Origin: Echinicola strongylocentroti
GTDB lineage: Bacteria; Bacteroidota; Bacteroidia; Cytophagales; Cyclobacteriaceae
Reading direction: 5' to 3'
Assembly: GCF_003260975.1 (NCBI RefSeq)
Contig: NZ_CP030041.1
Coordinates: 4,777,501-4,841,500, forward strand
DNA: 64,000 bases
The position numbers were made by a program, and so were the translations under genes. How positions within the stretch are numbered: the stretch's first letter is position 1; every line of letters starts with the position of its first letter. This document shows, piece after piece, positions 27,785 through 36,718 of the stretch. The notes beneath the pieces were generated by a model. The model had not been told where the DNA came from and searched no databases. It saw nothing but the letters and a program-made list of their open reading frames with translations.

Positions 27785-29194
27785 ATGAGACAATTTTCTA
27801 AAACATCCAGAAGAAGCTTTTTAAAAAAATCAGGCATTGCCACAGTAGGTTTTATGGGCCTGTACCAGTTTGTTCAGTCCGGGTCATTTGCCGGGGGAGT
27901 AATGGACAATATCGGTTATGGAGCGCTTCAGCCAGACCCAGAGGGCATCCTCAACCTGCCAAAAGGATTTTCCTACAAGATCATATCCAAAGCAGGCCAG
28001 CCAATGAGCGATGGCCTTCTCGTTCCGGGCAGCCCCGACGGCATGGGGACCTTTTCCGGTGAAAATGGCAGGGTGCTCATCGTCAGAAACCACGAAATCA
28101 GCCCCGATGATTTGGAAAAAGGAGCTTTTGGCAAAGAAAATGAGCTGTACTCCAAGGTCTCCACAGACCTTCTCTATGAAACAGGCAAGGGACAGCTACC
28201 CGGACTCGGAGGGACCACAACGATGGTATATGACCCCAAAACCGGAGAAGTAGAAGATGAGTTTCTAAGCTTGGCGGGCACTGTCAGAAACTGTGCTGGA
28301 GGTGTCACCCCTTGGAACAGCTGGCTGACCTGTGAAGAATCCACCGTGACTTCGGGATCATACGATGGAAAACTGGACCTTAATCACGGTTACGTATTCG
28401 AAGTGCCTGCGCTGGCAGATCGGCAACTACACAAGGCCATTCCGATCAAGGAAATGGGGCGCTTTAACCATGAAGCAGTGGCAGTGGATCCTAAAACCAG
28501 TATCGTATACCTCACAGAAGACCGTGGTGATGGGCTTTTTTATCGCTTTATCCCCAACGAGCCGGGAAAACTCTATCGTGGCGGAAAGCTGCAAGCCTTG
28601 GTTGTTTCCGGTGAGAAAAGCCGAGACACCAGAAACTGGAGTGATCTTGAGGTCCCTAAATTTCCCAAAAACCAGTCCATGGCTGTAAGCTGGATTGACT
28701 TGGACGATATCGATGCTCCTGAAGATGACCTAAGACACAGAGGAGCAGAACAAGGGGCTGCATGTTTTGCACGAGGAGAAGGTATATGGTTTGGTGATGG
28801 CGAACTCTACTTTGCCTGTACCAATGGAGGGGAAATTTCCGCGGGCCAGGTATTTCGGTATACTCCCGGAGCTAATGAAGGCCAAGCCAATGAAGCTGAG
28901 GCACCGGGGACTCTTGAGCTTTTTGCAGAACCAAACGACAAGGAAATCCTCAAAAGCTGTGATAATGTAGCCATAGCGCCTTGGGGAGACCTGTTGCTTT
29001 GTGAAGATGATAAACACCCTTTTGTAGTGGGCATTACACCAGCTGGTGAATATTATAAACTGGCCGAAAACGTAGGCTTCCGAACGGAATTTGCCGGTGG
29101 TGTCTTCTCTCCTGATGGAAGTACGTATTTCGTAAATATCCAAGGTGCAGGGCTGACGCTAGCGATCACTGGCCCTTGGAACAACAACGCTTGA
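27785..29194 (+). CDS. PhoX-like (DUF839) protein with Tat signal
   Basis: The 469-residue protein has a Tat signal (SRRSFLKKSG followed by a hydrophobic stretch), so it is exported folded. The body matches the DUF839/PhoX group: LNLPKGFSYKIIS, VRNHEI, GTVRNCAGGVTPWNSWLTCEE, GRFNHEAVAVDP, YLTEDRGDG and CDNVAIAPWGDLLLCEDD. Characterised PhoX enzymes are Ca/Fe-dependent alkaline phosphatases with beta-propeller folds; this shorter form may differ in substrate. The ATG at 27785 is preferred over an upstream TTG. Confidence 0.88.
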   Translation: MRQFSKTSRRSFLKKSGIATVGFMGLYQFVQSGSFAGGVMDNIGYGALQPDPEGILNLPKGFSYKIISKAGQPMSDGLLVPGSPDGMGTFSGENGRVLIVRNHEISPDDLEKGAFGKENELYSKVSTDLLYETGKGQLPGLGGTTTMVYDPKTGEVEDEFLSLAGTVRNCAGGVTPWNSWLTCEESTVTSGSYDGKLDLNHGYVFEVPALADRQLHKAIPIKEMGRFNHEAVAVDPKTSIVYLTEDRGDGLFYRFIPNEPGKLYRGGKLQALVVSGEKSRDTRNWSDLEVPKFPKNQSMAVSWIDLDDIDAPEDDLRHRGAEQGAACFARGEGIWFGDGELYFACTNGGEISAGQVFRYTPGANEGQANEAEAPGTLELFAEPNDKEILKSCDNVAIAPWGDLLLCEDDKHPFVVGITPAGEYYKLAENVGFRTEFAGGVFSPDGSTYFVNIQGAGLTLAITGPWNNNA

Positions 29195-29222
29195 ATCGAT
29201 TAAATAGGGTTAAATATTAACT

Positions 29223-29256
29223 GAGCCGTTTCCATTCTATGGAAATGGCTCTTTTA
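29223..29256. terminator. Bidirectional terminator
   Basis: GAGCCGTTTCCAT and ATGGAAATGGCTC pair around TCT and are followed by TTTT. It stops the PhoX-like gene and touches the stop codon of the convergent thioesterase gene. Confidence 0.8.
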
Positions 29257-29646
29257 CTCTTTGAGGATTTTAGTGGGCTTTTTGTCTTCATCAATGGCCA
29301 CCAAGGTAAATGTCCCGCTGATGGCCTTTTCACGACCTTCTTCGTACATCTGCTCAATGAAAATGTCTACTTGGACCTTTAAGCTGGTATTGCCGATATG
29401 GATGATATGTCCCACCAGTTCGACGATTGTACCCGCAGGAATAGGGACCGTAAAATCAATTTTGTCACTGGAGACCGTAACCATACGCTGTCTGCTAAAA
29501 CGTGTAGCAGCAATAAAGGCCACTTCATCCATCATGTGCATGGCCGTGCCTCCAAAAAGCGTGTCATAGTGGTTTACGGTATTGGGAAAAACAGCTTTGA
29601 AAATCCGGGTTTCTGCTTTTTTGATCTTCTCTTCTATTTTGTTCAT
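29254..29646 (-). CDS. Acyl-CoA thioesterase (hotdog, YciA/ACOT group)
   Basis: The 130-residue hotdog protein shows FPNTVNHYDTLFGGTAMHMMDEVAFIAATR, the N-x-x-x-T-L-F-G-G-x-x-x-x-x-M-D signature with the catalytic Asp of the YciA/BACH group, then SSDKIDFTVPIPAG. It hydrolyses acyl-CoA thioesters in the cytosol. Its start codon overlaps the stop of the upstream PAS gene by 4 bp (ATGA), indicating translational coupling. Confidence 0.9.
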   Translation of the reverse strand: MNKIEEKIKKAETRIFKAVFPNTVNHYDTLFGGTAMHMMDEVAFIAATRFSRQRMVTVSSDKIDFTVPIPAGTIVELVGHIIHIGNTSLKVQVDIFIEQMYEEGREKAISGTFTLVAIDEDKKPTKILKE

Positions 29647-30131
29647 TCTTCTTTTTCAAGTGCCAAAAGATGTGTTATTTCTCCGTTTTTGTTCCACAAA
29701 GGAAATATTCGGATCGCACAAATATAGGTAGATTGATTTTTTTTATAGTTCAGAAGCCGGGTTTTAAACGGACTTTCTCCCTGAAGGCCTGTCCTGATGT
29801 GTTTTATTGCCAATGGAGAGGTAAGGGGACCTTGCAAAAAAACCGGGTCTTTTCCAATGACATCATGAGGGGCATAGCCCGTCATATGCTCAAAACCTGC
29901 ATTGACCCAGACAATCTTCTTTTTGAGGTCTGTCAAGACGAGGGCTTGGTAGTGGTGAAGATAAAGATCGGGAAATCCGTTCCAATTGAATTTTCCCTTA
30001 TAAAAAGCCATTACCTGATGGTCTTTTTCCTGTTTTCCTTTTTCTTTGCCGATTAGAATCGTCGGAGCGAAAATATCCCAGCACTTTAAGGGCGCTTTAT
30101 AGGGCTGTGGGCGATTTTTGAGATGCTTCAT
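29643..30131 (-). CDS. Single-PAS (LOV-like, cysteine-less) protein
   Basis: The 162-residue protein consists of a 50-residue basic N-terminus and one PAS domain: LVLTDLKKKIVWVNAGFEHMTGY, then GKDPVFLQGPLTS. This segment mirrors the flavin-binding LOV motif GRNCRFLQGPxT, but the photoactive Cys is Pro here. There is no output domain. The 4-bp overlap with the thioesterase gene suggests they are coexpressed. The ATG at 30131 is chosen; another in-frame start lies 12 bp upstream. Flavin binding is possible but not shown. Confidence 0.75.
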   Translation of the reverse strand: MKHLKNRPQPYKAPLKCWDIFAPTILIGKEKGKQEKDHQVMAFYKGKFNWNGFPDLYLHHYQALVLTDLKKKIVWVNAGFEHMTGYAPHDVIGKDPVFLQGPLTSPLAIKHIRTGLQGESPFKTRLLNYKKNQSTYICAIRIFPLWNKNGEITHLLALEKEE

Positions 30132-30201
30132 GGTTGAAATCAATTAAACCCGATTTATGGACCTGTCTGACTTAGCTGTCAGGGCTTTGTAATCCCAAGC
30201 C

Positions 30202-30252
30202 GGGATAATGGGGATTTGATATCCCCCTAGGCCATTTGTGAATAACACACAT
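30202..30252. repeat. Dispersed repeat, copy 2 (matches 6034-6084)
   Basis: GATAATGGGGATTTGATATCCCCC followed by TAGGCCATTTGTGAATA repeats the motif at 6034-6084. A TTAAACCCGATTTATGG half-end of the TIR family precedes it at about 30144-30160. Confidence 0.65.
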
Positions 30253-30347
30253 ATGACCACCTTTCCCAGCTAAAGTCAATCAAAAAAGGCCTCTTAGATA
30301 CATAAAAAGGAGGAAATACCCTTAAAATGGTATTGATTCTAGGTTAA

Positions 30348-30375
30348 TTCCGGACAGTTCTATAACTGTCCGGAA
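30348..30375 (-). terminator. Probable metE terminator hairpin
   Basis: TTCCGGACAG and CTGTCCGGAA are perfect complements with an 8-base loop, 12 bp beyond the metE stop codon. The T tract on the minus strand is short, so it is a weaker call. Confidence 0.6.
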
Positions 30376-30386
30376 TGCAGAATTGT

Positions 30387-32714
30387 TTATTGGGCTGCAA
30401 GTTCAGCCGCTACTTCCTTACGAAGTACTTTTGCGGCATTCACCATGCGTTTCAGGGCTTCTTCTGTTTCTTCCCAAGCCCGAGTCTTGAGGCCACAGTC
30501 AGGGTTTACCCATAGCTGATTTTGCGGGATCACCGCTTTGGCCTTTTGGATCAATGTAATCATCTCTTCTATCGATGGTACCCTTGGAGAATGAATATCA
30601 TACACTCCAGGGCCAATCTCATTGGGATAGTTGAATTGACCAAATGCATCCAATAGCTCCATTTGCGAGCGGGAACACTCAATCGTAATCACATCAGCAT
30701 CCATCGCTGCGATATGGGTGATGATGTCGTTAAATTCGGAATAGCACATATGGGTATGGATCTGCGTGCTATCGGCCACTGCTGAAGCAGAAATCCTAAA
30801 GCATTCGACTGCCCATCGTAGGTAATGGTCCCAATCTGCTTGCCGTAGAGGCAATCCTTCCCGCAAGGCGGGCTCGTCTATCTGAATGATATGAATACCG
30901 GCTTTCTCTAGATCCTTTACTTCTTCGCGAATGGCCAAAGCAATTTGTTGGCACGTAACTTTTCTGGGCTGATCGTTTCGGACAAAAGACCACTGTAAGA
31001 TGGTGACAGGCCCTGTCAACATTCCTTTTACAGGTCTGTCTGTAAGGGATTGGGCATACTGGGTCCAGAACATGGTCATTGATGCTGGACGCGTGACATC
31101 ACCGTAAATGATTGGAGGCTTTACGCAGCGCGAACCGTAGCTTTGGACCCAGCCATTCTGGGTAAAGGCAAATCCTTCCAGCTGTTCTCCGAAATATTCC
31201 ACCATGTCATTTCGCTCAAACTCACCGTGCACCAAAACGTCCAAGCCTATTTCCTCTTGCCACTGGATGGCTTTTGCTGTAGCCTCTTTAATCCGCTCGT
31301 TGTATTGATTTTCAGTCAATACCCCTCTTTTGAGCTGGGATCGCCATTGACGAACTTCTTTGGTCTGTGGAAATGAACCAATGGTGGTGGTGGCAAACAG
31401 TGGCAGGTGAAGGTGTTCGTTTTGAAGTTTCGTACGCTTGGAAAATGGGCTTTGCCGCTGACTGTGCGCTGGCGAAAGCTTCGCAACGGCTTCTTGGACG
31501 GAAGGCTTGTGAATACGGCTGGAATCGGCCTTGCTGCTTATCGCTGCTTGATTTTCTTCTAGTAGGGCATTGGACTGGGGGGAGTCACTGTCCAGTGTAA
31601 GAGTCTTAAGGACCGTGATTTCAGTGACTTTTTGACGGGCAAAGGCCAGCCAACTTTTGATGGTTGTGTCCAATGAATTTTCGTTGGTTTCTTCTTCTAG
31701 GTCACAGGGGCTGTGCAATAGTGAACAACTTGGCCCTATCAAAAGGCGGTCGTCATCCTTTTTTTTCTGGGCCTTTTTGATCAGCTGAAGTGATGACTGA
31801 TAGTCATTTTTCCAGATGTTTCTACCATCGACCAGTCCCAGTGACAAGGTCATATTGCCAGGGATTTTTGATAAAATTGCGTCCAGTTGTTCTGGATGGC
31901 GAACTAGGTCTACGTGAAGCCCGCACACAGGAAGGTCAGCGGCCAGTTCTAGGTTGTCCTCCAGCGCACCAAAATAAGTTGTCAATAGTGTTTTGACTCC
32001 TGGTACTTGCTTTTTGATTTCCTTATATGCCCACACAAAAGCTTCTTTTTCTTTCTGGTCAAGATCCATTGCCAAAAAAGGCTCGTCCAGCTGCACCCAA
32101 TTCGCATTTAATGCTTCCAGCTTTTTTAGAATATCGATATAAACTGGTAGTAACTGTTTTAACAAATCAATACGATGAAATCCATTTTCCTTTTCCTTAC
32201 CCAGTAATAAAAATGAAACCGGCCCCAGCAGTACAGGTTTGGTAAGGACACCCAAGTGTTTAGCTTCTTTAAATTCATCCAGCACTTTGGTGGAGAAAAG
32301 TTTGAAGTGTTGTTCTCTGGTGAATTCAGGGACGATATAATGATAATTGGTATCAAACCACTTGGTCATCTCCATGGCAATGATATCAAGGCCGTCCTTC
32401 TGGTAGCCTCTTGCCATCGCAAAGTAGAGGTCAAGTTCCGGTTTGTTTAGTTTTGTAAGGATCTCATGATAGCGATCAGGGATGGCTCCTACCGTAAAAG
32501 CCATATCCAATACCTGATCATAAAAGGAAAAGTCATTGGAAGGAATGAGGTCCAGTCCAGCATCTTTCTGCAGCTTCCAGTTTGTGATGCGGACTTCAGC
32601 AGCAGCTTTCTGAAGATCATTAAGCGGGATTTTTCCAGCCCAGTAAGCCTCGCAGGCTTTTTTTAATTGTCTTTTGCTACCAATTCGCGGGTAGCCAAGA
32701 TTGTGCGTTAGCAT
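30387..32714 (-). CDS. metE: Cobalamin-independent methionine synthase
   Basis: The 775-residue enzyme transfers the methyl group of 5-methyltetrahydropteroyltriglutamate to homocysteine. The N-terminal half starts MLTHNLGYPRIG, as in the family. The catalytic C-terminal half has TTTIGSFPQT, LVHGEFERNDMVEYFGE, QIDEPALREGLPLR and the zinc ligands in HTHMCYSEF and NPDCGLKTR. The ATG at 32714 matches family starts better than the in-frame TTG at 32723. A cobalamin riboswitch lies upstream, so MetE should be made only when B12 is scarce; a MetH elsewhere is implied. Confidence 0.97.
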   Translation of the reverse strand: MLTHNLGYPRIGSKRQLKKACEAYWAGKIPLNDLQKAAAEVRITNWKLQKDAGLDLIPSNDFSFYDQVLDMAFTVGAIPDRYHEILTKLNKPELDLYFAMARGYQKDGLDIIAMEMTKWFDTNYHYIVPEFTREQHFKLFSTKVLDEFKEAKHLGVLTKPVLLGPVSFLLLGKEKENGFHRIDLLKQLLPVYIDILKKLEALNANWVQLDEPFLAMDLDQKEKEAFVWAYKEIKKQVPGVKTLLTTYFGALEDNLELAADLPVCGLHVDLVRHPEQLDAILSKIPGNMTLSLGLVDGRNIWKNDYQSSLQLIKKAQKKKDDDRLLIGPSCSLLHSPCDLEEETNENSLDTTIKSWLAFARQKVTEITVLKTLTLDSDSPQSNALLEENQAAISSKADSSRIHKPSVQEAVAKLSPAHSQRQSPFSKRTKLQNEHLHLPLFATTTIGSFPQTKEVRQWRSQLKRGVLTENQYNERIKEATAKAIQWQEEIGLDVLVHGEFERNDMVEYFGEQLEGFAFTQNGWVQSYGSRCVKPPIIYGDVTRPASMTMFWTQYAQSLTDRPVKGMLTGPVTILQWSFVRNDQPRKVTCQQIALAIREEVKDLEKAGIHIIQIDEPALREGLPLRQADWDHYLRWAVECFRISASAVADSTQIHTHMCYSEFNDIITHIAAMDADVITIECSRSQMELLDAFGQFNYPNEIGPGVYDIHSPRVPSIEEMITLIQKAKAVIPQNQLWVNPDCGLKTRAWEETEEALKRMVNAAKVLRKEVAAELAAQ

Positions 32715-32908
32715 AGTGTTCAACTTTTAACGTGATAAATGGTTCGTCAAAAGCCCTTAGCCAAACTTCACAATGCTTTTGGAATGGCACGGTAAGAAGG
32801 TGCTGAGAAATAGACATACTTTTCCCTTGGGCACAGTAATCCCGGAGAAGAAAGAAAAAGCGTGAATACCCGACAGTAGCTTCAAATCGCGAAAGCATTG
32901 TCACTCCC

Positions 32909-32928
32909 ATCTGCCGGCTTAGGCAGAT
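32909..32928 (-). promoter_or_regulatory. Hairpin just downstream of the cobalamin riboswitch
   Basis: ATCTGCC and GGCAGAT form a perfect 7-bp stem with a 6-base loop, about 10 bases after the aptamer. It could be part of the expression platform, but no T tract follows. Alternatively it is an unrelated small palindrome. Confidence 0.4.
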
Positions 32929-32937
32929 AGGTCAATA

Positions 32938-33110
32938 CAGGCAGGTCTCCTGGCTCATGACATTCTTACCGTCCTTCCCATTCTGAAACTGATCAGAACA
33001 GTGGACAACAAAGGGCAAGAACTTATTTGGTCACTCACAGTTGCGCGACAGCCCGTGATTTTCACACGGTTCCCTATTATCCCCGACCTTAGTCGGCGAC
33101 CTATATTGGT
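32938..33110 (-). promoter_or_regulatory. Cobalamin (B12) riboswitch controlling metE
   Basis: Read on the minus strand, the leader contains GGGAACCGTGTGAAAATCAC, then GGGCTGTCGCGCAACTGTGA (the conserved C-G-C-A-A-C-T-G-T core) and, at its end, ATGAGCCAGGAGACCTGCC, the B12-box-like AGCCAGGAGACCTGCC. Order and spacing match the adenosylcobalamin aptamer. It lies 224 bases ahead of metE. Ligand binding would repress metE. Confidence 0.93.
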
Positions 33111-33197
33111 GATTGAAGTAAATATGAAAAGAACTTTGGCTGCAAATATAGGAATTAGAATTGGATTTGGTGTAGAAATTAAAATTGTGATGACATA

Positions 33198-33374
33198 TTT
33201 AACCCGGATTATGCGTTAAGAATCGTAGTGAGAGCTGAAATTGCAAGAAAATCAGTTAGTTTGGAGGCATTAGCGTAGCACCGCTACGGTTATGCCGAAA
33301 ACTAAAGTGAAACGGCTGATTTTGAATCAGTTTAAGGTCGCAACAGATAGGCTAATGCATATTCCGGGTTTAAC
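33198..33374. repeat. Main TIR repeat family, copy B
   Basis: It is almost identical to copy A (about four differences in 172 bp) and in the same orientation, with ends TTTAACCCGGATTATGCGTT and CTAATGCATATTCCGGGTTT. It lies between the riboswitch of metE and the aldo/keto reductase gene. Confidence 0.85.
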
Positions 33375-33575
33375 CTATTCCCTGATTTTGGTAGGCCAAC
33401 CAACTTATCTATGGCCAGCTACGAACCAAAATATCAGGAACCGTGAGCTCCTGACACGATCCCGAAGAATCAAATCCATTCAATCGAAGTTCACCATAGC
33501 CAAAAAAAGCAAAGTGGAATTGTATTTTTTTTGTAGATTGGAGAGGAAAATCGAATAAGAACTCAACCTGATTTT

Positions 33576-34532
33576 ATGACATCCACTCAGATAGGTCTTG
33601 GCATGGCTGCTCTTGGCCGGCCAGAATACATTAATATTGACCCAAAAGACAAAAGGGATAAATCAGAAGAAGCCTTTTATAAGAATGCATTTGATGTGTT
33701 GGATGAAGCTTACCGGTCCGGAATCAGGTACTTTGATACCGCAGCTTCTTACGGAAAAGGGGAATCCTTTTTGTTAAAATGGCACCAAAGGAGAAAACAT
33801 TCGGATGTGCTTTTTGGCTCTAAATGGGGCTATACTTATACCGCCGACTGGCAGCTTGGCTACCAAGGAAAACATGAAGTCAAAGAACATAGCTTGGAAA
33901 AGCTAAAAGAACAATGGGGTTTTTCCCAAAAACTACTTCCTGCGCTGGACATCTATCAGATCCACTCAGCCACCTTGGAGTCAGGTGTTTTGGAAAACAC
34001 AGCGGTTCTCGAAGAACTCGCCAGTATCAAACGATCTACAGAGGTGAAAATTGGTCTTACTACCAGTGGACCCCAGCAAAAAGAGGTGCTCGAAGAAGCA
34101 ATGCATATCGCTGTGGAAGACACTCCATTGTTTGATACCTTTCAGGTAACCTTTAATATCTTCGAACAAAGTGCTCTTTCTATGTTAGAAGATGCCAAAA
34201 CCAATGGTGTGAAGATTATCATTAAAGAAGCTATGGCCAATGGTCGTGTCTTTCCAAATAAAAATTACCCGCATTATGCCCATATTTATACCTTTATCGA
34301 GCAGCTGGCCCAAAAATACCAAGTGGGGGTTGATGCCATAGCCCTGCGGTTTTGTATGGATAAAGTCAAACCCGGATATGTCCTTAGTGGAGCCAGTACA
34401 GTCCAGCAGGTAAAGGAGAACTTAAAAGCCGCTACTTTTCAGCTTACCACAGGTGAGTTGGAGCAGCTCTCCGAGATGGCAATAAACTCGGAGGATTACT
34501 GGCAAGAGCGATCACTTCTCCAGTGGAATTAG
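33576..34532 (+). CDS. Aldo/keto reductase
   Basis: The 318-residue (beta/alpha)8 protein begins IGLGMAALGRPEY and contains RYFDTAASYGKGES with catalytic Asp and Tyr, Lys in FGSKWGY, His in IYQIHSA, and the C-terminal NADPH-binding region ending in GASTVQQVKENLKA. It should reduce aldehydes or ketones, or oxidise sugars, in the cytosol. The specific substrate is not deducible. It is monocistronic and just downstream of a TIR repeat. Confidence 0.9.
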   Translation: MTSTQIGLGMAALGRPEYINIDPKDKRDKSEEAFYKNAFDVLDEAYRSGIRYFDTAASYGKGESFLLKWHQRRKHSDVLFGSKWGYTYTADWQLGYQGKHEVKEHSLEKLKEQWGFSQKLLPALDIYQIHSATLESGVLENTAVLEELASIKRSTEVKIGLTTSGPQQKEVLEEAMHIAVEDTPLFDTFQVTFNIFEQSALSMLEDAKTNGVKIIIKEAMANGRVFPNKNYPHYAHIYTFIEQLAQKYQVGVDAIALRFCMDKVKPGYVLSGASTVQQVKENLKAATFQLTTGELEQLSEMAINSEDYWQERSLLQWN

Positions 34533-34689
34533 AATAGCACTGGTTTATTTTGAAATAGATAAAAAAACTATTTTATTTGCAGCACCTAAAGCGCAAAAGC
34601 ACTTTGGTCAATTAGGATGATCATGACAATGGGGCATGGTTATCTAAAAAAGTGAGTGTAGCCTTTCACCATAAAGGATAGATGATAAT

Positions 34690-34763
34690 CGGAGTGTAGC
34701 GCAGCCCGGTAGCGTACTTGCATGGGGTGCAAGGGGTCGTGGGTTCGAATCCCGCCACTCCGA
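34690..34763 (+). tRNA. tRNA-Pro (anticodon GGG)
   Basis: The 74-nt cloverleaf has acceptor CGGAGTG/CACTCCG, D-arm GCGC with AGCCCGGTA, anticodon stem CTTGC/GCAAG with loop ATGGGGT (anticodon GGG, 34724-34726 approx.), and T-arm with loop TTCGAAT. The discriminator is A; CCA is not encoded. A terminator follows. Confidence 0.97.
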
Positions 34764-34790
34764 CAAAAACAACAGGTAAAATGACCACCA

Positions 34791-34827
34791 AACCCCTTCA
34801 GATCACATGATTTGAAGGGGTTTTTGG
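34791..34827 (+). terminator. Terminator after tRNA-Pro
   Basis: AACCCCTTCA and TGAAGGGGTT pair with a loop containing an ATCACATGAT palindrome, followed by TTTT. Confidence 0.85.
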
Positions 34828-34925
34828 GTTCAAGCGGAAAATCTGGGGGTCTGATGGAACGCTGATGACGCAGATGATTATGATTTGCACTGATTTTTTG
34901 CTTAAGTTGGAAAAGACAAGTAGCA

Positions 34926-34984
34926 TAAAAAAGCCCTGAAAGGGCGTAACATCCTTAACCATGGGCAACGTCCATGGTAAATAT
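34926..34984. repeat. REP-like double hairpin
   Basis: GCCCTGAAAGGGC and ACCATGGGCAACGTCCATGGT are two successive palindromes in an otherwise gene-free stretch (34828-35212). The arrangement resembles the REP-type palindromic units common between genes in Bacteroidota. The stretch before it (34858-34900) is a degenerate GATGACGCAGATGATT-type motif. Confidence 0.6.
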
Positions 34985-35212
34985 CAAGAATAATCTCATT
35001 GTTTTAGCAGCAATTACCTTCCTAGTGCTTATAAATCCACGCTAAAACCCAATACACACGAATAGCGCTTTATTCCAAAAATCAATCGGGAATAAATTTC
35101 AAGAAAGTGTGTCTAAAATTTTTTCCCCCAGAAATATTGCTTGATCCATGGTATGTGTTTTGTGATTATTAAGGCCACGTTTTAAAAAAATCACATATTG
35201 TCTTACAGAAAC

Positions 35213-36415
35213 ATGGAAAATAGAAATAGGTTTCCGCATCCGTTGTTTTATTTGTTCCCTTTATACGCTATAGGCCTTTATTTTTTGGTTTTGGGTGTTA
35301 TTAATGCCTATGTGTTCCTAGCTCCTATAAGTATTGCGGCTTTAATGACCATGATCTTACTTCCTGTAGTAAGGAAGTTTGAAAATTGGAAGATTAACCG
35401 CTTCTTATCGACTTTCCTGGCCACTTGTTTAGCATTAAGCCTATACTTATCGATGTTCGTCGTTATTTCCTTGCAAGCCAACAGCATCTATGAAAATTGG
35501 GATACGGTCAGTGGGAGAGTCCAAAATACGGTACAAAAAGTACAAGAATCTATCTCGGGAATATCAGGTGTAAGTCCTGACAAGCAACTTGAGATTCTTA
35601 ACATTCCCCCTTCGGCATTATCTTCTGATAGCACCAATGCCGTTAATAGTCAGAAAAGTGAAAAGGACAGTACTTCTAAAAAAGGAGAAACCAAAGAAAG
35701 TACCGCTAAACAAAATAGTGGTGTCAAAGCTGCTATTACCAATTTTCTTGACTTTGTTGGTTATTCCTTGCTTACGTTTATTTACATTTTCTTTTTCCTT
35801 TTTTATCGAACAAAAATCAGGCTGTCCATTGTCCGTTTTTTTCCAGAAAACCAAAGGGATAAAACCAATAAGATTTTAAATGGGTCATTATCCATTGCGA
35901 AGCAATACTTGGTAGGCCGGCTTATTCTGATCTTTTTTCTATGGATCATTTACAGTGTAGGAATGGCCGTTTCAGGGATTGATAGCCCTATCCTGATTAG
36001 TCTAATAGCGGCTGCGTTATCTTTGATCCCTTATGTGGGGACGGTAATTGGGTATGTTATTGCGATGATGATGGCGGTAGTGTCAGGAGGCGAAACTGGC
36101 CAATATATCGGCGTGTCCATCACTTATGGACTGGCCCAATTTGTGGAAACTTATATCCTGGAGCCTTTCGTTGTCGGGGATAAAGTAGACCTGAACCCTT
36201 TGGTGACTATCATTGTCGTAGTGCTTGGAGGGCTGGTCTGGGGAGTCGTTGGGATGGTTATTTCCATTCCCCTTTTTGGCATGTTGAAAATATTGGCCGA
36301 CCAGGTTACGGTGTTGAAACCGCTAGGTTATTTCCTAGGGCAAGATGATATGGGGAGCAAGGATGATGATTTCTTAGGGGCCATCGCCAAAAAACTCAAA
36401 AGGATGTTTAAATAA
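35213..36415 (+). CDS. AI-2E family transporter (PerM/YdiK-like permease)
   Basis: The 400-residue protein has about eight membrane segments in the PF01594 pattern: two pairs near the N-terminus (YLFPLYAIGLYFLVLG; FLSTFLATCLALSLYLSMF), a soluble loop of about residues 85-180 that is unusually Ser/Lys/Thr-rich, and the conserved C-terminal region with YVGTVIGYVIAMMMA and LEPFVVGDKVDLNPLVTI. The family name does not show autoinducer transport; members include Na+/H+ antiporters and lipid-related exporters. The ATG at 35213 is preferred over an upstream TTG. Confidence 0.88.
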   Translation: MENRNRFPHPLFYLFPLYAIGLYFLVLGVINAYVFLAPISIAALMTMILLPVVRKFENWKINRFLSTFLATCLALSLYLSMFVVISLQANSIYENWDTVSGRVQNTVQKVQESISGISGVSPDKQLEILNIPPSALSSDSTNAVNSQKSEKDSTSKKGETKESTAKQNSGVKAAITNFLDFVGYSLLTFIYIFFFLFYRTKIRLSIVRFFPENQRDKTNKILNGSLSIAKQYLVGRLILIFFLWIIYSVGMAVSGIDSPILISLIAAALSLIPYVGTVIGYVIAMMMAVVSGGETGQYIGVSITYGLAQFVETYILEPFVVGDKVDLNPLVTIIVVVLGGLVWGVVGMVISIPLFGMLKILADQVTVLKPLGYFLGQDDMGSKDDDFLGAIAKKLKRMFK

Positions 36416-36485
36416 CTTTAGTCAGCAATTACTTTCCAAAAAGACAGGTATTGGCATAGAATCGGTACAAAACCATAATGAACCT

Positions 36486-36705
36486 TAAACCCGAAATATG
36501 CATTAGTCTATCTGTTTAGATCTGAAATTGCTTCAAAATCAGCCGCTTTGCTTTAGTTTTCGGTTCTATCTGGCAGCTAGCCATGGAGCCGTCCGCTGCG
36601 GGGGCGCTCACACCTCCAAACTAACTGATTTTAGTGCACTTTCAGTCCTTCTCGATAGCTACCGGGACAGGCGATAACGATTCCTAATGCATAAATCGGA
36701 TTAAA
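36486..36705. repeat. Main TIR repeat family, copy E (long form)
   Basis: TTAAACCCGAAATATGCATT and AATGCATAAATCGGATTAAA form imperfect inverted ends. The centre carries CTCGATAGCTACCGGGAC like copy D. It lies directly upstream of the dehydrogenase lipoprotein gene, ending 13 bp before its ATG, so that gene's promoter must lie in or before the repeat. Confidence 0.8.
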
Positions 36706-36718
36706 ACCACAAAACATC

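Noticed and set aside
32677..32910. A possible leader peptide upstream of metE
   Set aside because: It overlaps the metE start in another frame and lies between the riboswitch and the gene, where untranslated leader is expected.
35213..36415. Quorum-sensing transport from the AI-2E family name
   Set aside because: The family name is historical; many members have other substrates and no luxS is present here.
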